NCBI RefSeq assembly: GCF_001021165.1
Contig: NZ_AZAY01000045.1
Coordinates: forward strand, 1-56,778
Reading direction: 5' to 3'
Length of the DNA: 56,778 bases
DNA from: Marinitoga sp. 1197
GTDB taxonomy: Bacteria > Thermotogota > Thermotogae > Petrotogales > Petrotogaceae
In this document: positions 34,127-42,885 of the stretch, piece after piece
Position numbering within the stretch: the first letter of the stretch is position 1
Layout of the letters: every line of letters starts with the position of its first letter
The notes under the pieces: model-generated
What the model was told of the DNA's origin: nothing
Seen by the model: only the letters and a program-made list of their open reading frames with translations
Databases searched by the model: none
Position numbers and translations under genes: made by a program

Positions 34127-35858
34127 TAGAATTAAGGTAAATTTTTGGGTCGTATTCGTTTAATTTTTTTTCAACAATTTCTAATAATTTATTGAAGGAT
34201 TCCGATATATCAACTTCTAAAGCATTTTTTTCATATCTTAATTTTAATTCGACTTTACCATCTTTCATTTTTTTACCGATTATGATTTTCAACGGAATAC
34301 CTATTAAATCAGCATCTTTAAATTTAAAACCTGGAGAAGCATCTCTATCATCGTACAAAACATCATATTTATCTTTTAATAAATTATAAATTTCTTCTGA
34401 TTTTTTAACCAATTCTTTTTGTTTTATAGATACTGGTATAATTACAATTTCAAATGGAGCAATACTTCTTGGCCACATCATTCCGTAATCATCATGTAAC
34501 TGTTCGACAATTGCACCTAAAGTTCTTGAAACTCCCCAGCCATAACATCCCATAATAAAAGGTTTTTGTTTTCCGTTTTCTGCTGTATAATATGCATTTA
34601 ACTTTTCAGAATATTTTGTACCCAATTTAAAAACCTGCCCCACTTCTATACCTTTTATTTCTTTTAACGGAGAATTACATTTTGGACATGGTTCGCCTTT
34701 TGAAACCACTCTAATATCAACAAAATCGTCAACTTTAAAGTCTCTATTCAAATTTACATTCATATAATGAGTATCTTTTTCCATTCCACCAACAACAAAA
34801 TTTTTTAAATTTTTAACGCTTAAATCAGCTATTATTTTAACATCTTTAATTCCAATAGGTCCTATAAAACCAGTTTCTACACCAAATGTACTTTTTATTT
34901 CAGCAGGTTCTCCTAAAGTTAAAGTTTGGTCCCCGAAATATGCTTTAAGTTTTGAAACATTTAATTCAAAATCCCCTCTTATTAATGCTAAAATCCAACC
35001 GTCTCTTCCTTTAAAAAGCAGTGATTTTACAATTTTATTTTTCTCAACATTCAAAAAAGATGAAACATCATCTATTGATTTGACATCTGGTGTATCCATT
35101 TTTTTAATTTCTTTAATATTTTCATTTATTTCATCGAAAACAATATTTGACTCGGCTTTTTCATCAGTTGCAGCATAGCCGCAATCGCAATAATATATAG
35201 TACTTTCACCATATTCAGCTTTTATTTGAAACTCATGAGAATTACTTCCGCCGATGGCACCAGTATCAGCTTCTACTACTAAATAATCTACGCCCAATCT
35301 CTCTAATATTTTTTCATAGGCTTTATAAAAATCGTTGTATGCCTCGTCAAGTGATTTTTCTGAATCGTGAAATGAATAAGCGTCTTTCATTATAAATTCT
35401 CTTGCTCTTAAAACACCAAACCTTGGTCTTATTTCATCCCTGTATTTATTTGCGATTTGAAATAAAGAGACTGGCAATTGTTTATATGATCTTAATTCAT
35501 TTTTTATAATAGTGGTAATCATCTCTTCATGTGTAGGGCCTAATGTGAAGTCTCTATTATGCCTATCCTTTAGTTTCATCATTTCAGGTCCATAATCATC
35601 CCATCTGCCACTTTCTTTCCAGATTTCAGCGGGTTGAATAATTGGCATTAATATTTCCTGTGAACCAATTTTTTCCATTTCTTCTCGTACGATATTTTCA
35701 ATTTTCTTAAGAACCTTTGTACCTAAAGGTAAGTAAGTATAAACACCGGATGCGCTTTTTCTTATAAAACCGCCTCTTATTAATAATTCGTGACTTTTAA
35801 TTTCAACATCATTAGGAACTTCTTTTAAAGTTGGTGCATAAAATTTAGACATTTTCAT
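34113..35858 (-). CDS. proS: Prolyl-tRNA synthetase
   Basis: The 581-residue class II synthetase is the bacterial (type I) form with an editing insertion. It starts [20 protein letters not shown], has motif 2 region [21 protein letters not shown], the INS editing domain between (about 225-400, with [17 protein letters not shown]), a cysteine pair CPKCNS, motif 3 [16 protein letters not shown] and the anticodon-binding domain. Length is normal. AGGAGG precedes the ATG by 7 bases. It is divergent from metG with repeat copy 2 between them. Confidence 0.97.
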   Translation of the reverse strand: MKMSKFYAPTLKEVPNDVEIKSHELLIRGGFIRKSASGVYTYLPLGTKVLKKIENIVREEMEKIGSQEILMPIIQPAEIWKESGRWDDYGPEMMKLKDRHNRDFTLGPTHEEMITTIIKNELRSYKQLPVSLFQIANKYRDEIRPRFGVLRAREFIMKDAYSFHDSEKSLDEAYNDFYKAYEKILERLGVDYLVVEADTGAIGGSNSHEFQIKAEYGESTIYYCDCGYAATDEKAESNIVFDEINENIKEIKKMDTPDVKSIDDVSSFLNVEKNKIVKSLLFKGRDGWILALIRGDFELNVSKLKAYFGDQTLTLGEPAEIKSTFGVETGFIGPIGIKDVKIIADLSVKNLKNFVVGGMEKDTHYMNVNLNRDFKVDDFVDIRVVSKGEPCPKCNSPLKEIKGIEVGQVFKLGTKYSEKLNAYYTAENGKQKPFIMGCYGWGVSRTLGAIVEQLHDDYGMMWPRSIAPFEIVIIPVSIKQKELVKKSEEIYNLLKDKYDVLYDDRDASPGFKFKDADLIGIPLKIIIGKKMKDGKVELKLRYEKNALEVDISESFNKLLEIVEKKLNEYDPKIYLNSIDKD

Positions 35859-35970
35859 AACAATTCCTCCTGTATTTATATTTTTTTGTTTTATTTATTT
35901 TAACATATCATTTTAAATAAAACAACTTTAGAAAGTAAAAAAAATATGAAGGTCAAAAGATATAATATGC

Positions 35971-36157
35971 TGTCCAAAAAGTAAAGTCGCTCAAACCTTG
36001 ATTGTTAATCCTCAAAAATAGCTCATTCTCGCCGGTCGTATCAGACTCACATCCATGTTCGGCTTCACTTAATTTTGCATCCGTGCAAAATTGACCGACT
36101 TCATTCGCTATTTTTTCGGACAATCTGCGAGTTTTCGCTTGCTTTACTAATTGAACA
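35971..36157 (-). repeat. 187-bp foldable repeat element, copy 2 (inverted relative to copy 1)
   Basis: Read on the minus strand this copy aligns end to end with copy 1 without gaps. Its arms show compensatory changes relative to copy 1: AATTGCC/GGCAATT becomes GATTGTC/AACAATC, so an A-T pair becomes G-C and a C-G pair becomes T-A while pairing is kept. AGATATA stands on both sides at 35958-35964 and 36162-36168, a possible target duplication. It occupies the 404-bp divergent gap between proS (35858) and metG (36263); beyond it only the metG promoter is visible. Confidence 0.88.
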
Positions 36158-36219
36158 CCCTAGATATAAAAATATGACTGAAATTTTAAAAACTTCTTAA
36201 TTATACTAAAGTGAGTATA

Positions 36220-36228
36220 TGGTATAAT
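36220..36228 (+). promoter_or_regulatory. Extended -10 promoter of the metG-gyrA gene string
   Basis: TGGTATAAT at 36220-36228, the same extended -10 string as at 167-175 and 32321-32329. The start would be near 36235, about 28 nt before metG. Confidence 0.7.
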
Positions 36229-36262
36229 ATAAAAAAATAAAAAATTATAGGAGGTTGAGAAA

Positions 36263-38206
36263 GTGAAAAAATTTTATGTAACTACTCCCATATATTATGT
36301 TAATGCAGAACCGCATATAGGATCAAGTTATACAACAATAGTTGGAGATATAATAGCAAGGTATAAAAGAATGAGAGGATTTGATGTATTTTATTTAACA
36401 GGTACAGATGAACATGGTCAGAAAATAATGCAAGCTGCTAAAGCTAAAAATATAGAGCCACAGGAATTATGTGATGAATTAGCAGGGAAATTTAAAACAC
36501 TGTGGGAAAAATTGGATATTACAAATGATTATTTTGTAAGAACTACAGATGAGCAGCATATGAAAACAGTTCAATATATAGTAAAAAAGATGATGGAAAA
36601 TGGAGATATATACAAAGGCAAGTATGAAGGTTGGTATTGTGTGCCATGTGAAACTTATTGGACAAAGGATGAAATTGAAGAAAAGAATGGAAAGAAAATA
36701 TGTCCCTCTTGTGGCAGAGAGGTGAATTGGGTAGAAGAAGAAAATTATTTTTTCAAACTTTCAAAATATAATGAACCTTTAAAAAAACATTTTGAAGAAA
36801 ATCCTGATTTTGTGGAACCAGAATTCAGAAAAAATGAAATGTTGAAAATATTGGAAAGTGGATTAAAAGATTTAAGTATAACCAGGACAACTTTTAATTG
36901 GGGAGTTCAAATGCCTGATGATCCAAAACATGTAATTTATGTTTGGGTTGATGCTTTGATAAATTATGTCAGTGCTCTTGGATATCCGGAAAATAAGGAA
37001 ATGTTTGAGAAATATTGGCCAGCAGACTTGCATTTAATAGGGAAAGAAATAAATAGATTTCATTCGTTAATATGGCCAGCAATGCTGATGTCAGCAGGTT
37101 TACCATTGCCTAAAAAGATTTTTGCTCATGGATGGTTAACTGTAAATGGAGAAAAAATATCAAAATCCCTTGGTAATGCAATTGATCCAAGAGTTTTAGT
37201 TAAGTCGTATGGAAATGATGTTATAAGATATTATTTAATGAGAGACATAGTTTTTGGGAAAGATGGCGATTTTTCAGAAGATAATTTAATAACAAGATAT
37301 AATTCAGATTTAGTGAATGATTTAAGTAATTTAGTTCATAGAACTTTATCCATGGTTAATAAATATTTTGATGGAATTATACCACAGCTAAAAGAAAAAA
37401 AAGATGTAGATAATCAATTATTTAAATTAATAAACGAAACAGTGAAAAAGTACGAAGAAAATATGGATAAATATTTATTCACACATGCGTTGGATAATTT
37501 GTGGGAATTAGTAAGATTTACAAATAAATATATAGATTTAACAGAACCATGGTTATTGGGAAAAGATGAATCAAAAAAAGATAGATTATCAACTGTTATG
37601 TATAATTTAATGGATTCAATTAGAATTATAGCATTACTAATATCGCCAATTATGCCGGATACATCTATAAAAATATTAAAAAAATTAGCTATTGAAAATC
37701 CAGAAGAATATTTAAAAAGTGAAAATATCAAAATTGGTTTATTAGTACCAGATAGAAAAATAGAAATAGGTAATCCTATTTTCAAAAGAATAGATGTTAA
37801 GAACTGGAAAAAGGTAATAGTTATGAAAAAGGAGGAAAAAGACATGGAAGAGAAAAAGATTGAAGAAAAATTCGAAAATGTTTTGATTGATATAGAATAT
37901 TTTAAGAATGTAGATTTAAGAGTTGCTGAAATAATTGAGGCAGAAAAAGTAAAAAAATCCAGAAAGTTGATAAAATTACAATTAAATTTAGGCGAATTGG
38001 GAAAAAGACAGATAGTTGCAGGGATTGCTAATTATTATGAACCAGAGAATTTAATTGGTAAAAAAATTATAATAGTAGCAAATTTAAAACCTGCAAAATT
38101 AATGGGAATAGAATCAAATGGAATGTTACTTGCAGCAAAAATAAATGACAAATTAGTATTATTAACAACAGATGGTGAGATTGAACCAGGAGCTAAAATT
38201 TCTTAA
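36263..38206 (+). CDS. metG: Methionyl-tRNA synthetase with C-terminal tRNA-binding domain
   Basis: The 647-residue class I enzyme charges tRNA-Met. It has TPIYYVNAEPHIGSSYTTI (HIGH as HIGS), a zinc knuckle CVPCETYW...CPSCGREVNW (about 126-158), KMSKS as KISKSLGNAIDP, an anticodon-binding helical domain, a charged linker (about 520-545) and a C-terminal OB-fold tRNA-binding domain (NVDLRVAEIIEAEKV to the end) that promotes dimerisation. The start codon is GTG at 36263 after AGGAGGTTGAGAAA. It heads the long plus-strand gene string. Confidence 0.96.
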   Translation: MKKFYVTTPIYYVNAEPHIGSSYTTIVGDIIARYKRMRGFDVFYLTGTDEHGQKIMQAAKAKNIEPQELCDELAGKFKTLWEKLDITNDYFVRTTDEQHMKTVQYIVKKMMENGDIYKGKYEGWYCVPCETYWTKDEIEEKNGKKICPSCGREVNWVEEENYFFKLSKYNEPLKKHFEENPDFVEPEFRKNEMLKILESGLKDLSITRTTFNWGVQMPDDPKHVIYVWVDALINYVSALGYPENKEMFEKYWPADLHLIGKEINRFHSLIWPAMLMSAGLPLPKKIFAHGWLTVNGEKISKSLGNAIDPRVLVKSYGNDVIRYYLMRDIVFGKDGDFSEDNLITRYNSDLVNDLSNLVHRTLSMVNKYFDGIIPQLKEKKDVDNQLFKLINETVKKYEENMDKYLFTHALDNLWELVRFTNKYIDLTEPWLLGKDESKKDRLSTVMYNLMDSIRIIALLISPIMPDTSIKILKKLAIENPEEYLKSENIKIGLLVPDRKIEIGNPIFKRIDVKNWKKVIVMKKEEKDMEEKKIEEKFENVLIDIEYFKNVDLRVAEIIEAEKVKKSRKLIKLQLNLGELGKRQIVAGIANYYEPENLIGKKIIIVANLKPAKLMGIESNGMLLAAKINDKLVLLTTDGEIEPGAKIS

Positions 38207-38225
38207 TTTAGGAGGTTAAATTTTA

Positions 38226-40655
38226 ATGAGTGATATTTTAAATAAATCTTTTGAGCAGGAATTAAAAGAGTCATACCTTTTATATTCATTAAGCGTTATA
38301 ACAAGCAGAGCAATACCAGATGTTAGAGATGGATTAAAACCGGTGCAAAGAAGAATTTTATATTCAATGGATGAGTTAAATTTGCGCCATACAGCATCAT
38401 ATAAAAAATGTGCGCGTATTGTAGGGGAAGTAATGGGTAAATATCATCCTCATGGAGATGCTGCAATATATGATGCACTTGTAAGAATGGCACAACCATT
38501 TAGTTTAAGATATCCACTAGTAATAGGACAGGGGAATTTTGGATCTATTGATAGGGATCCGCCAGCTGCTATGAGATATACTGAAGCAAAAATGCATGAA
38601 TTAGCAGAATATATGTTAATTGATATTGATAAAAATACGGTAGATATGATGGATAACTTTGATGGTTCATTAAAAGAGCCTTTAGTTTTACCAACAAGGC
38701 TACCGAATTTGTTAATGAATGGAGTAAATGGTATTGCTGTTGGTATGGCTACAAATATTCCATCTCATAATTTAAATGAACTAATTGATGGAATAAATCA
38801 ATTGATAGATAATCCTGAATCAACCATAGATGATTTGATGAAATATATCAAAGGACCGGATTTACCAACTGGAGGAATTATTGTTGATGGAAATAAAATA
38901 AAAGGAATTTACGAAACCGGTAGAGGTTCTTTTCACATAAGAGCAAAATATGAGTTGGAAGAAAATAAAAATGGTATGAGTATAGTTATCAAAGAAATAC
39001 CATATGGTGTTCCAAAATCAGATTTAATTACACAGATAGCAAATTATGTTACAAAACAGAAAGAAAATAAAAAAGATGTAGGAATAAAAAATATCCGTGA
39101 TGAATCAGACAAAGAGGGAATCCGTGTTGTAATTGAGCTGAAAAAAAATGTAAATCCTCAAAAAATAATAAATCAGTTATTAAAGCATACATCATTACAG
39201 ATTTCTTTTGCGGTTCAGATGACTGTAATTGATAAAAGAAAACCGAAAGTAATGAATTTAAAAGAAATTTTAGAAGCTTTTATAGAACACAGAATAGATG
39301 TTGTGACAAAAAGAACACAATTTGAGCTTGATAAGGCAAGAAAAAGATCTCATATTGTAGAAGGATTAATGAAAGCTTCTGAAGGTATAGAATCGGTTAT
39401 AGAAATCATTAGACAGTCTGACGGTAGAGAAGATGCTATAAATAGTTTGATGGAAATAATAAATGTTACAAAAGAGCAGGCAAATGCGATTGTAGATATG
39501 AGATTAATAAGCCTTTCTAAATTGGAAGGGGAAAAACTGGAAAAAGAATATTCAGAATTAACAAAAAAAATAAAAGAAGCTATGGAAATTTTAAACAATA
39601 AAGAAAGAATGTTAGAAGTAATAAAAAAAGAATTAGAAGAAGTAAAAATGAAATTTGGTGATGAAAGAAGAACTAAAATAACAAATCAAGGATCTAAAGT
39701 AGAAGAAATGGATAATGTTGAAGAAGAAGATCTTGTAATAGTATTGACACAATGGGGATATATAAAAGCAATGAAAAGTGATGAATATAAGGTTCAAAAT
39801 AGAGGTGGAAAAGGATCAAAAGCTATAAAAAAATCTGATAATGATTTTATTATCCAGGTTTTACAAACAAATAGTTTATCAAGACTTTTATTTATAACTT
39901 CAAAGGGAAAAGCTTTTGAGCTTCATGCGTATAATATAGAAAAGAGTAAAAAAGAAACTAAGGGAAAACACATAAGTTCATATTTATATTTAGATAATGA
40001 TGAAAAAATAAAAACAATAATCCCAATTGAAAATGAAAAAGATATTGAGAATAAATATATTATGTTATTTACCAAAAATGGGATAGTAAAAAGAACATCA
40101 TTAAAAGAATTTTCTAATATCAGGAAAAATGGATTAAAAGCGATAACAATTAGAGAAGATGATATGGTAATAGATGCTCTTATCGTGGAAGATAAGGATG
40201 AAGTATTGGTGATAAGTAAAAAAGGAATGAGTTTAAGATTTAAAGTATCAGATGTTAGACCTATGGGAAGAGCCGCCTCAGGAGTAAAATCAATAAAACT
40301 CAGAGAAAATGATAATGTAGTAAATGCTGTAAAAGTAAATGAAAACAAAAGCATGTTACTGATCACAGAATATGGATTTGCCAAACGTGTGAATTTTGAA
40401 GATTTTAGATTGCAAAATAGAGGTGGAATAGGGTTAAAATGCGTTAAAAGTACGTCGCGTATAGGAAATATAGTAAAAGCTTTAACTGTTACAGGAGAAA
40501 GCCATATAATAGTATTTACCAGATTAGGGAAAGCAATAAGAGAAGAAGTTTCTACAATATCAACATTGAGTAGATACGCAATAGGAGTTAGGGCAATTAG
40601 ATTGGACAAAGAAGATATGGTTGCAGATGCTGCTGTGGTGATAGAGGATGAGTGA
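38226..40655 (+). CDS. gyrA: DNA gyrase subunit A
   Basis: The 809-residue protein is the breakage-reunion subunit. The active tyrosine is Y118 in [10 protein letters not shown]; the quinolone pocket region reads [20 protein letters not shown], with alanine at the position of E. coli Ser83. The C-terminal beta-pinwheel contains the GyrA-box-like [11 protein letters not shown], which distinguishes gyrase from topoisomerase IV. gyrB is not adjacent. AGGAGG precedes the ATG; its end overlaps the archease gene by 8 bases. Confidence 0.95.
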   Translation: MSDILNKSFEQELKESYLLYSLSVITSRAIPDVRDGLKPVQRRILYSMDELNLRHTASYKKCARIVGEVMGKYHPHGDAAIYDALVRMAQPFSLRYPLVIGQGNFGSIDRDPPAAMRYTEAKMHELAEYMLIDIDKNTVDMMDNFDGSLKEPLVLPTRLPNLLMNGVNGIAVGMATNIPSHNLNELIDGINQLIDNPESTIDDLMKYIKGPDLPTGGIIVDGNKIKGIYETGRGSFHIRAKYELEENKNGMSIVIKEIPYGVPKSDLITQIANYVTKQKENKKDVGIKNIRDESDKEGIRVVIELKKNVNPQKIINQLLKHTSLQISFAVQMTVIDKRKPKVMNLKEILEAFIEHRIDVVTKRTQFELDKARKRSHIVEGLMKASEGIESVIEIIRQSDGREDAINSLMEIINVTKEQANAIVDMRLISLSKLEGEKLEKEYSELTKKIKEAMEILNNKERMLEVIKKELEEVKMKFGDERRTKITNQGSKVEEMDNVEEEDLVIVLTQWGYIKAMKSDEYKVQNRGGKGSKAIKKSDNDFIIQVLQTNSLSRLLFITSKGKAFELHAYNIEKSKKETKGKHISSYLYLDNDEKIKTIIPIENEKDIENKYIMLFTKNGIVKRTSLKEFSNIRKNGLKAITIREDDMVIDALIVEDKDEVLVISKKGMSLRFKVSDVRPMGRAASGVKSIKLRENDNVVNAVKVNENKSMLLITEYGFAKRVNFEDFRLQNRGGIGLKCVKSTSRIGNIVKALTVTGESHIIVFTRLGKAIREEVSTISTLSRYAIGVRAIRLDKEDMVADAAVVIEDE

Positions 40656-41016
40656 AGAATTAAAGCATATAGCAGATATGATGTTTGAAATATCAGGAAA
40701 AAACACAAAAGAAATTTTAGAGGATTTTTTTGATTCATTAAATAAAATTTTTAAACCGTTAGTTGGTGGTTTGGAAAGTGAGTATAATTATTACATTAAT
40801 CAAAAAGATATAGATGATATAATATTTGATATAGGAAATTATTCTTTAAATAAAATAAAAGAAAATCAATTTCCTTCAAAAGTAGCCGTAGGAAAAGATC
40901 AGATAAAAGTATATTATTCTAAAATAATTGAATTAAGAAATAATGTAGAAATAAAAGGGGTAGTATACCCAGAAGTTTTGAACAAGGAGAAATTAAGAGT
41001 AATATTTGATGTATAA
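40648..41016 (+). CDS. Archease-family protein
   Basis: The 122-residue protein has the archease pattern: an N-terminal [22 protein letters not shown] that lines up with the HTADxGIxxxGxTLEExFxxA string of archeases, a central region [15 protein letters not shown] and a C-terminal [23 protein letters not shown]. Archease promotes guanylylation of the RNA ligase RtcB and normally sits beside it; no rtcB is in the window. The aspartates of the metal site are only partly conserved (D10 kept). The ATG overlaps the gyrA stop, so the two are translationally coupled. Confidence 0.65.
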   Translation: MSEELKHIADMMFEISGKNTKEILEDFFDSLNKIFKPLVGGLESEYNYYINQKDIDDIIFDIGNYSLNKIKENQFPSKVAVGKDQIKVYYSKIIELRNNVEIKGVVYPEVLNKEKLRVIFDV

Positions 41017-41033
41017 GGAGAAATAAAAATTTT

Positions 41034-41489
41034 ATGAAGGAAATTACAGAAAAGCAAAAAAAAATCTTAGAATATATAGAATTTTATATCAAATTAAGGG
41101 GATATCCTCCATCTATGAGAGAAATAAAAGAATATTTTGAGTTGAAAAGCGTTTCAACGGTTTATTCTCATTTAAAATCTCTTGAAAAAAAAGGAGTTAT
41201 AGAATTATCTGGAAAATCTCGAGGTATAAAAATTATACGTAAAGGGAATTCTGGTATTATAGAAATTAATGGTGAATACAAAAAAGGAAAAATTGAGTTA
41301 TATAGTAAACCTAGATATATAGAATGTATTTCTGAAATTAAATTGGTTAGTTCAGCAAAAATATTAAACCTTATTTCAAAGGACGATTCAGGAGAAGACA
41401 TCATTTTAATATTTAATGAAAAATTAAAAATTATAGGAAAAATATTGATAAAAGAGGTGATTGAAGATGAAAATAGTAATAGGTTCTGA
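41034..41489 (+). CDS. LexA-like repressor lacking the self-cleavage domain residues
   Basis: The 151-residue protein has a normal LexA winged-helix N-terminus: ITEKQKKILEYIEFYIKLRG, YPPSMREI and SVSTVYSHLKSLEKKGVIEL (1-60). The second half begins like the S24 peptidase domain (GIIEINGEYKKGKIELYSKP) and ends like it (KIIGKILIKEV), but the GDSM serine and catalytic lysine segments are absent and the protein is about 50 residues shorter than LexA. It may bind DNA without RecA-triggered cleavage. The ribosome binding site AGGAG is 13 bases from the ATG. Confidence 0.75.
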   Translation: MKEITEKQKKILEYIEFYIKLRGYPPSMREIKEYFELKSVSTVYSHLKSLEKKGVIELSGKSRGIKIIRKGNSGIIEINGEYKKGKIELYSKPRYIECISEIKLVSSAKILNLISKDDSGEDIILIFNEKLKIIGKILIKEVIEDENSNRF

Positions 41490-41910
41490 TCATGCAGCTT
41501 ATAAAATGAAAGAACATATAAAAGAATATTTAAAGAATAAAGGAATTGAAGTTATAGATGAAGGTCCATACTCAGAAGATAGAGTGGATTATCCAATATA
41601 TGCAAAAAAAGTGTGTGAAAAAGTTGTTAACAAAGAAGCAGATTATGGAATTTTAATGTGTGGAACAGGGCTTGGGATGTCTATTGCAGCAAATAAAGTT
41701 AAAGGAATAAGGGCTACTTTGGCTTATTATCCAAAAATGGCAGAACTTGCAAGACAACATAATAATGCTAATGTGTTGGTATTGGGCGGTAGAACAATGG
41801 GGTTTGAACTTGCAGAATGGACTGTAGATACATTTTTAGAAACGTCTTTTGAGGGAGGGAGACACGAAAAGAGAATTAATCTCATTTCCGAAATGGAGGA
41901 AAATTTATGA
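41467..41910 (+). CDS. rpiB: Ribose-5-phosphate isomerase B
   Basis: The 147-residue enzyme interconverts ribose 5-phosphate and ribulose 5-phosphate. Visible motifs are IGSDHAAYKMKEHIKEYL, VDYPIYAKKV, the active-site LMCGTGLGMSIAANKVKGIRA and the HNNANVLVLGGRT string. The ATG at 41467 follows GAGGTG by 7 bases. It overlaps the LexA-like gene by 23 bases and the HDAC-like gene by 4. Confidence 0.95.
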   Translation: MKIVIGSDHAAYKMKEHIKEYLKNKGIEVIDEGPYSEDRVDYPIYAKKVCEKVVNKEADYGILMCGTGLGMSIAANKVKGIRATLAYYPKMAELARQHNNANVLVLGGRTMGFELAEWTVDTFLETSFEGGRHEKRINLISEMEENL

Positions 41911-42875
41911 AAATAGTTTATGATCCAAGACATGTTTTTTATTCTCCTAAAAGTGAATTTGATGGATTTAAATTAATTGAAAACATGGATAAGCCCGGTA
42001 GAATAGAATCAATAAAAGAAGTATTACAATTAAAATATGGTGATATTGTTATAGGGGCAAAAGATTTTCCGCGATCGTATTTATATTTTGTTCATTCATC
42101 TGATTATATAAATTGGTTGAAAGAAAAACAATATACTTTAGAAAATAATCAGGAATATTTTCCCAGAATGTTTGGATATGACTTTTGTATAGATACAAAA
42201 ACACCTGTTAGCAAAAACACATTTGAAATGGCATGGATAAGTGCAAAATGTAGTTTAACAGGTGCGACCTTAATGCTTGAGGGGGAAGAATTGGTATATT
42301 CTTGTTCCAGACCCCCGGGGCATAATGCCGGGCTATCATATTGTGGAGGGGGATCATACTTTAACAATGCAGCTCTTGCAACGCGATATCTCCAAAAAAA
42401 CGGCGATATATATATAGCAATCCTTGATCTGGATTTTTATGCAGGTAATGGTACGCAGGAAATTTTTTATGAGGATAATACTGTTTTGACTATTAGTATT
42501 CATGGAAATCCATCAATACATTATCCTTATGTTTCAGGTTTTGAATGGGAAATTGGCGGAAAAGATGGAAAGGGTTATAACATTAATTTCCCTTTAAAAG
42601 ATAATATAAACGGAAGAGTATATTTACGTGTTTTAGAAAAAGCACTACTTGAAATAGAAGATTTTGATCCGGACTTTATTATAATCCCTTTTGGTAGCAA
42701 TACGCATGAAAAAGATATTTCAACATCATTTAAATTAAAGGATGGAGATTACAAAGAAATGGGAGAAATGTTATCATATTTAAATATACCAAAACTAATA
42801 ATTCAAGAAGGAGGTTTTAATTCTCAAATAAATGAAAAAGTTATAAGTAATTTGTTTGACGGATTGAATATTTGA
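41907..42875 (+). CDS. HDAC/acetylpolyamine amidohydrolase-fold protein with lost zinc site (pseudoenzyme candidate)
   Basis: The 322-residue protein aligns along its whole length with acetylpolyamine amidohydrolases (CSRPPGHNAGLSYCGGGSYFNNAA, IAILDLDFYAGNGTQEIFYED, IPFGSNTHEKDISTSF, LIIQEGGFN; each is a family motif). Against the Mycoplana enzyme as I remember it, four active-site residues are changed: the second histidine of GHHAG is N, the zinc histidine of DxDxHHG is Y, the zinc aspartate of GxDTxExD is N, and the catalytic tyrosine of EGGY is F. Only one zinc ligand (D of LDLDF) remains. The fold is intact, so a binding or regulatory role is likelier than deacetylation. Its ATG overlaps the rpiB stop. 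Confidence 0.8.
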   Translation: MKIVYDPRHVFYSPKSEFDGFKLIENMDKPGRIESIKEVLQLKYGDIVIGAKDFPRSYLYFVHSSDYINWLKEKQYTLENNQEYFPRMFGYDFCIDTKTPVSKNTFEMAWISAKCSLTGATLMLEGEELVYSCSRPPGHNAGLSYCGGGSYFNNAALATRYLQKNGDIYIAILDLDFYAGNGTQEIFYEDNTVLTISIHGNPSIHYPYVSGFEWEIGGKDGKGYNINFPLKDNINGRVYLRVLEKALLEIEDFDPDFIIIPFGSNTHEKDISTSFKLKDGDYKEMGEMLSYLNIPKLIIQEGGFNSQINEKVISNLFDGLNI

Positions 42876-42885
42876 GGTGACCAAA

